Shown: one piece after another, positions 20,715 to 26,118 of the stretch | Layout of the letters: each line of letters starts with the position of its first letter | Position numbering within the stretch: the stretch's first letter is position 1 | Assembly: GCF_030272615.1 (NCBI RefSeq) | Contig: NC_081411.1 | Location: 161,122,971-161,149,088, forward strand | Source of the DNA: Cryptomeria japonica | Lineage: Eukaryota > Streptophyta > Pinopsida > Cupressales > Cupressaceae | Length of the DNA stretch: 26,118 nt | Direction: 5' to 3' | Notes under the pieces: model-generated | Seen by the model: only the letters and a program-made list of their open reading frames with translations | Databases searched by the model: none | What the model was told of the DNA's origin: nothing | Translations under genes and position numbers: made by a program

Positions 20715-21290
20715 TGACCTGTTTTAATGACTTGTTTTATTTTATTGTGCCTGTGTTTTTTGTAAGTTTGAATTATCAGTTGGGCCCACACAGGTGGTGG
20801 GCTTACAAGGGGAAGACTTAGCACCTTGTGGATTGGGGTTCCATCAATTGTTGGATGGCTTACGTGAACAATGTACTCGAAAGGACCTTTTTCGATAAAA
20901 GCATGATGGTGACGGCTGAGATATGTGCTTGTATTTGGGATGATAAAGTTTTTATTAGAAGGGCTGCGAAAAGGACTTATTTTTTCACTTTGGAGAACAT
21001 GAAATGGAGTGATTTTTATATCGCCTTTACGGGAAATGATGATCACGGGTGTCACACATGCCAGAGTTATCATTTGAGGGTTATCGGGAAAATCATTTTT
21101 TTGTTCTTCCCTTCGAAAAGAAGTAACAGTTCTCGTTTTAGTAGCTTTCAAAGTGTTTGGTATTGTTGTGCTTTTTCCTTTGATAATATGGGGGCCCCTC
21201 TTAAATGCACTAAACCGAGTAACTGTGTAGATTTGAGAGACAACAAAGAGCTATGGTTGTTGCACAAATGATTAGAAGAGCTTGCTCTAG
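20715..21290 (+). other. Tail after LINE B with an unexplained 147-codon open frame
   Basis: The plus frame 20828-21271 is open for 147 codons, starting GTG, with no ATG until the tenth codon. Upstream of a TAG at 20819 it continues as HRWWAYKGKT. Readable pieces are CWMAYVNNVLERTFFDKSMM, TAEICACIWDDKVFIRRAAK and MKWSDFYIAFTGNDDHG. The sequence is less AT-rich than its surroundings. It starts about 110 bases after the ORF2 stop, so it is probably the LINE's 3' untranslated region or sequence carried with it. A relic exon of a host gene is the alternative. I recognise no family. The minus-strand frame 20711-21151 over the same bases looks like a shadow. Confidence 0.35.
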
Positions 21291-22900
21291 ACCATGAAAG
21301 AAAAATAAAATTTAAGAGCCATAAATAAACTAATCGATAAACAATTGTTTGAAGGTTGATATTACCATGAGGTTGACAAGTTCATACTTTATATGAAGTG
21401 AGAGAGAGCAGAGAACAAAGAACAGATGGACTTGGTGGAAAACAGGCCCCGATTCAACTTCCAGTTCAAGATCCTATGATTTCTTGCAGCGCTTTTGAAT
21501 TTTGGCCCCAACTCAGAACATTTTATCACACGGAAACTTGAGCCGTCTAGTTCTAGTTGTAGTTCTAGACAAGAGAACAGCATAAAACAAATGCAAAAGA
21601 TTCCATCCAAGCAACTTGGCAGCAACTACTTGCTGGACTGCGCATTGCAGTTTTGTCCATCCCCAAAAACAATCTTAAACTAAAGCAGAGATATCGATGA
21701 ATCTGACAATAGTTTTTAATATTTATTTAACATAACGATTGAACGTTGATAGGTGAGCTTAGTGCAACTTTACGGTTTTTCCATCATTGGTTCCACGCAT
21801 TATGTTCTCTATTTAACTGATATGCACAAAAGAATCTCTTAACACAAACAAGGAAAACCGGGCCAAACGTTCACTTCAAGGAAACACGGAAACAGGGCGA
21901 GAATTTTATGGCAAGTTGCAACTTGACACTTATCGAACTTCAGTCAAAGTGGTGCATCTCTAGTTTCAAGGTTTAATACTTTAAAAAGGGCATGACCATT
22001 ATCTAATCCTCAATTCAGTGAAAGGAAAACAGCTCATCAATTGATTAAAACTGATTCCTATTTCAATGTTATAGCAACCTTTTTAAATTATTATTTGTAA
22101 TTTTATTTTTACAAATGGTCCATATCCTTGTGTTTATATGAATATTATCATCAATTTTATAAAACAAAATAGTTTTGTGTTTTTTTTTTAAGATGTATTG
22201 TAGAAGAGGAAAGTATTTTGATACATGGATATATTGGCAAAGAGTGTAATTTTGTGTAAAATCTAGTCTCAAGTCTTATGTCACTTGTGTCAATTATAGT
22301 CAACTTTATACACTTACACCCTTATCTCATCCATATGCTCACTCAAGCTTATATTTTCAGGATATCCATACATTCATTATAACCACATATGCATATGTTT
22401 CAATATAATTGCCACTCACCTTTCTAATGCTTTGTTGAGTCCATGGTTGGACTGACCATGGACTTTGGACATGAACCTTTTAAATTTAAATTTTGTACTC
22501 ATCTCATTTTGCCACAGTAGAAGCATCATCATGGCCTCATCCCTTATATCATAACTCTAAGGATTTTTGAGCCTTGGTGGATGGTGCAATTAAGAAACAT
22601 ACTATCACCTAATTTTTCTGAACCAAATAACCTACAACCCTTTAGCTTAGGAGTCATCAGCTAGGATTATGATCACATATTAGCAAAAACCTCATGGATG
22701 ATATAAAATCTATCATGAAACCAATACTTACCAAACATTATCCCTCCAATCATTGGTTAAACAAGAAATTGATTGATATAAGGGTTATGTCTTTGTGTCA
22801 TTTACATATTACCTCATATTTGGTAATTATTCACAATATCATTCAATGTTCACTATCTGGTTGGTGCACTAACACAAATATAGATTTACACAAGTATTAA
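21291..22900. other. No supported gene
   Basis: A patch at about 21390-21690 is less AT-rich than the surroundings and has short open frames on both strands without a recognisable domain. The rest is AT-rich. The only clear structure is the hairpin at 22438-22464. Confidence 0.4.
22438..22464. repeat. Perfect hairpin, 10-base arms
   Basis: AGTCCATGGT (22438-22447) and ACCATGGACT (22455-22464) are exact inverted copies around a 7-base loop, TGGACTG. No T-run follows and no gene is adjacent, so a terminator or regulatory role is not supported. Confidence 0.8.
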
Positions 22901-22907
22901 ATGAGAA

Positions 22908-23160
22908 TATACATTTTATTTTTCTTGTAGTTATTCTTTCTCTATCTTTCCCTTATTTATTGGTTTCCAATTTTGTTACTTTCTCTTGTTTTTTTCTAAT
23001 TTATTTCTCTCTTTTTTTTCACCTTTCCTCTCATTTATATTTATATATTTTTTTATTTTATTATTTTCTTGGTTGTTTCTTTTTTTCTATGTGTCCTTTC
23101 TTTTAACCCTTTTTTGTAGTCCTCTTTAGGTTTGACTTTTCTTTTCTCCTCCATTCTTGA
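22908..23160. repeat. T-rich pyrimidine tract
   Basis: About 250 bases are dominated by T and C on plus (TTTCTC, TTTTTTTC, TTTCCC), clearly different from the simple CTCT arrays elsewhere. It ends about 100 bases before the hammerhead-like motif and could belong to the same unidentified element. Confidence 0.5.
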
Positions 23161-23255
23161 TTTTCGTGCCACTCAGTCCTGTCCTCCCAATAAATTTTTT
23201 ATATTGTATCCCTCAATCTGTATCCTACCATTTTTTCATTTCCTTGAACTCTCAT

Positions 23256-23300
23256 TCATCCTGATAATGGATCACAGAGTGTGATCCGAAATGTTGATGA
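23256..23300 (+). ncRNA. Degenerate type-I hammerhead ribozyme-like motif
   Basis: Parts fall in hammerhead order. Stem I 5' strand is TCATC (23256-23260). The core is CTGATAA (23261-23267), against the consensus CTGANGA. Stem II is GGATCACA/TGTGATCC with a GAG loop (23269-23287). Then come GAA (23288-23290), ATGT (23291-23294), T (23295, the expected cleavage position) and the stem I 3' strand GATGA (23296-23300). Minimal hammerheads of Penelope-like retroelements have a tiny self-complementary stem III, ACGT, that pairs between two copies. Here it would be ACGT changed to ATGT. The core G is changed to A, and one extra T lies between core and stem II. All suggest an inactive relic. No PLE reverse transcriptase or GIY-YIG domain was seen nearby. 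Confidence 0.5.
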
Positions 23301-24904
23301 TTAAAAACTTGCACACAATCAAATCCAAAAGTCATTCACTTAAGAATTCAACATGTATAAAAGAAAAGGAATTTTTTGGTTTTAAGGGAATAAAAAATTA
23401 AGATTCCCGATCCCAAGGCATTATAAATTTTAGAGCATTCATTTCGATTACTCCTTTGAATATAGAGATATATACTATTATTTCTATAAATTTTTAAGAT
23501 TAATTATTTCCAATTATTAGAATGAAAATTACACAACTCCTCCATTTAATTAGTCCATGTTAATGTGTCTCTTATGTGGATGAATGCTATTTGACTAGCA
23601 TAGAAGATACCCTTACGAAATGGTTATTTTCCTTTACATTTGGTTAACCCAATCAATCCTATGCTAGTTATTTTAATTATTGGGTATCTTGAATATTAAG
23701 TTTATCGAATGTGATATAAATCTAATTGACCAATCTATTTCCATATAATTTAGGGTTTCGTTGTTTATATGCTTAAAATATTTTTTATTGTAGATGATGA
23801 AAAGAGAACCAAATAAGATGGAAACAATGCTATGCAATATATAAATCCACACTCACACTCACTCAATGAATCCTAATATAATTCCATAAATCAAATGATA
23901 AAAAATATGTAGTATAGCAAAGACCTTAGCAAAGACCTTATGTTGCTCCATTGTTCACTTGATAATCTTGGATGCTTGATATCTGTAGATTGCTCTCATA
24001 TATAGCATATAACATTGATTTCAACACAATAAGATGAAGGCTTGATGCTTGATGCTTGAAAATGGATGCTTGATAGATTCTTTCTTGCTTGATACAGATA
24101 ATGCTCACGAAAACATTAGTAATTTTATAATAGGAATGCTACGGTAGTGTTCCTTTGATAAAAATTCTAACTAGGAAAAATGAATGAGTGAAGGTTGTAT
24201 TTATATGCCTCACATAAAATTTGATCGATGGTAAGGATTAATTAGAAGGATAAATGGATTAGAAAATTTGAGAGAGGGTAAGATCTCTAATTGCACATGG
24301 AGATAAAGGAGAAGAATAAAAATGGTTGAAAATACATATAGGAATCCATTTAAAACATTTGTTTTATTTATGTAAGGTGGGAGGTTAAATAAATATTTTG
24401 AACTTATTTAATCTTGATAGGAAGTGTTAGCTAATTAAATGAATTTTTAAAAAATATATAATTTTAGAGGAGAAAATTCATCAAATAAAATTATTTAATT
24501 AATAGTGGAGGTAAAATGATGAATAAATTAAATAATATTATTTAATTTATAGAGGAAAAATTAACAAAATTAAATAATTAAAAAATATTTAATTAATACA
24601 AATAGAAGAAAGATGATGAAGGTATGATGACATGAAATTGTGTCTTGTACCCTTCCAAAAATAATACTTACTCTTTATAGTAAGTCTGCTTATCTAGAAA
24701 TAATAAATCAACACATGAATAAACTGGGAAATATTGTACTTTGTGGTTAAATGATCAAAATCAAATATCATTTTAAATTAATATATAACATTTGAATTAT
24801 TTTGGAGGCAAACTATGGAATGGAGAATTAGAAAGCATATTTTGGAATGTTAAAAAAAACTGACAACTTTAAACAAAATGAGCAAGTGACAAATACACAC
24901 ATTC
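23301..24904. other. AT-rich, no supported gene
   Basis: No domain, LTR end or RNA gene was recognised. Two small repeats are present: the exact tandem TAGCAAAGACCT at 23915-23938, and repeated GATGCTTGA words at 23971-24073, listed separately. Confidence 0.4.
23971..24073 (+). repeat. Clustered GATGCTTGA words
   Basis: GATGCTTGA occurs at 23971, 24044, 24051 (overlapping the previous copy) and 24065, with near copies GGCTTGAT at 24039 and TTGCTTGAT near 24085. The exact 12-base tandem duplication TAGCAAAGACCT lies just upstream at 23915-23938. Short words of this kind can occur inside LTRs, but no LTR ends were found here. Confidence 0.6.
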
Positions 24905-25015
24905 CTTATTTCTCCCTCCTTGTCTCTATCTCTCTACAAATCCCCTTTCCACCTCTCTCCCTCTTTTTGTATCTATCTCTATTACTTGTATCTATAACCT
25001 TTCTCACTTGATTAT

Positions 25016-25050
<35 letters not shown>

Positions 25051-25200
25051 CTCTTTGTTTGTATTTCTCTTAATCTATATTTATGTCTCTCTAATTTTCT
25101 CCCCCTCTATCTATATATCCTTATATCTCTTTATATCTCGATCTTTCTATCACTCTATTGAGAATCATCTATATTCCTCTCTATCTCCCCCCTCCCTCTC

Positions 25201-25203
<3 letters not shown>

Positions 25204-25234
<31 letters not shown>
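25204..25234. repeat. AT dinucleotide microsatellite
   Basis: An uninterrupted ATATAT run of 31 bases lies inside the second pyrimidine array. Confidence 0.97.
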
Positions 25235-25235
<1 letters not shown>

Positions 25236-25687
25236 CCCCTTGTCTCTTCCTATATATCTTTCTATCTCTTCCTCTCTATATTCCCCTCTCTATGTCTATA
25301 TATATCTTTCTATCTCTTCCTCTCTATCTTCCCCTCTCTATGTCTATATATATTTCCATCTTTATTTTTATCCATTTTCCTCCATCCTTGTATCTTCATT
25401 TCTACCTCTATCTTCATCTCTCCCTCCATCTCTAGACATTCTCCTCTCTCTATCCGTAAATATCTATCCATCCATCTCTCTCCCTTTGTCTACCAATATA
25501 TGTATCTCCACTCTCTTTGTATATGACTTCTTATTTATATCTTTATCTTTTGATCTCTCCCTCTCTTATTCTCTCCTCTCTCCCTCTCTATATATTTATC
25601 TCTTCTATCTCTATATATCCCTCTTTCATCTCTCTTTATCTCATCCTCTCCTCTTTGTCTATTTCCTTTTCCATCTCCATATCCATT

Positions 25688-25688
<1 letters not shown>

Positions 25689-25720
<32 letters not shown>
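25689..25720. repeat. (CT)16 microsatellite
   Basis: Sixteen perfect CT units close the second pyrimidine array, immediately before the conserved tail. The corresponding perfect array in copy 1 lies earlier, about 120 bases before its tail. Confidence 0.97.
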
Positions 25721-25723
<3 letters not shown>

Positions 25724-26030
25724 AGAGCTTGTGGGTAGTGGAGCCTGATTATCTTCTTGATTTAGAGGTTTTGTTTCATTCATGTTTCAATCCTTTTAAG
25801 TGAATTCATAGTTAATTTTAAGCTATCATTTCTCCACTAATTCTTTCGCATAGATGGTTCAGTTGTTAAGTGGAATTATTTTTTTAGCCTGCCAACTGAC
25901 CTCATGTATTACACAAATGTATGTAACTAGTAGACCAATATATTTCATAGTTGACCTTCAACACATTTTTGGCGTATTCATTGCACACTAAGATGCAATT
26001 GCTAGTATATAACTATGTGATTTTCAAATA

Positions 26031-26066
26031 TGCGTGTGTGTGTGTGTGTGTGTATGTGTGTGTGAG

Positions 26067-26109
<43 letters not shown>
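26031..26109. repeat. Imperfect (TG)n microsatellite at the right edge
   Basis: TG/GT units run almost to the end of the window, interrupted by TGTATG at about 26052 and GAGTCTATG at about 26064-26072. The array begins about 20 bases after the end of dispersed repeat copy 2. Copy 1 has only TATGTATGTTTG at the comparable place. Confidence 0.95.
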
Positions 26110-26111
<2 letters not shown>

Positions 26112-26118
26112 ATATACA

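Larger units (their letters stand above)
24905..26015 (+). repeat. Dispersed repeat, copy 2: pyrimidine-rich array plus conserved tail
   Basis: About 820 bases of degenerate CTCTAT/TCTC pyrimidine-rich DNA (24905-25725) are followed by a tail matching copy 1 in order. Matching landmarks are GAGCCTGATT (25740), TATCATTTCTCCA (25823-25835), CCAACTGACCTCAT, GTAACTAGTAGACCA, TTGACCTTCAACACA and TGCACACTAAGATGCAATTGCTAG (ending about 26006). Substitutions and small indels separate the two. The array contains (CT)14 at 25019-25046, an AT run at 25204-25234 and (CT)16 at 25689-25720. The open frames here (25055-25803, both strands) are simple-sequence artefacts. Confidence 0.7.

Noticed and set aside
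20711-21151. 146-codon minus-strand frame
   Set aside because: Overlaps the plus-strand tail frame and shows no domain. Kept only as a possible shadow.
25055-25803. Open frames on both strands, including an RERERE-rich minus frame
   Set aside because: Same simple-sequence cause, in the second pyrimidine array.

Overview
This window looks like nuclear DNA of a land plant with a large, repeat-rich, AT-rich genome. A gymnosperm is my best guess. That is inferred from two heavily decayed L1-type LINEs that carry a plant-style RNase H domain, from LTR-like and TRIM retrotransposons, from a possible Penelope-type hammerhead motif, and from the absence of any dense set of intact host genes. I see no intact protein-coding gene, no rRNA or tRNA gene and no CRISPR array. 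Nearly everything recognisable is mobile DNA or a gene relic.

Left part. Bases 1-570 hold an unidentified, decayed coding-like frame on the plus strand. Bases about 580-4300 are a 5'-truncated LINE on the minus strand (LINE A). It keeps the last part of the endonuclease, a broken reverse transcriptase, a zinc-binding segment and an uninterrupted RNase H domain. A possible fold-back (MITE-like) element lies at 5415-5634. At about 7245-7640 there are two exons and one intron of a glucose-6-phosphate isomerase pseudogene. Bases 7640-9400 are very AT-rich with nothing recognisable.

Middle. A pyrimidine-rich array with a compound (TC)39(AC)12 microsatellite (9413-10150) is followed by about 280 bases that recur, diverged but collinear, after a second pyrimidine array near the right end (24905-26015). 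This makes a dispersed repeat family with two copies here. Bases 11709-12482 form an LTR-like unit with 12-base inverted ends. Twenty-five bases further on is the best-defined element of the window: a complete 321-base miniature LTR retrotransposon (TRIM/SMART class) on the minus strand at 12507-12827. It has two 81-base LTRs, an initiator-tRNA-Met primer binding site, a G-run polypurine tract and a perfect AGGAG target duplication.

Right part. A degenerate telomere-like TTAGGG-rich stretch (14640-15370) leads into a second, longer LINE on the plus strand (LINE B, about 15490-20714). It has a relic ORF1 zinc knuckle, endonuclease, reverse transcriptase, zinc-binding and RNase H domains, all broken by stops and frameshifts. 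An unexplained 147-codon open frame follows it. At 23256-23300 is a degenerate type-I hammerhead ribozyme-like motif of the kind carried by Penelope-like retroelements.

The elements do not form one system. They are successive insertions that have decayed, largely by C-to-T/G-to-A changes as expected of methylated, silenced DNA.
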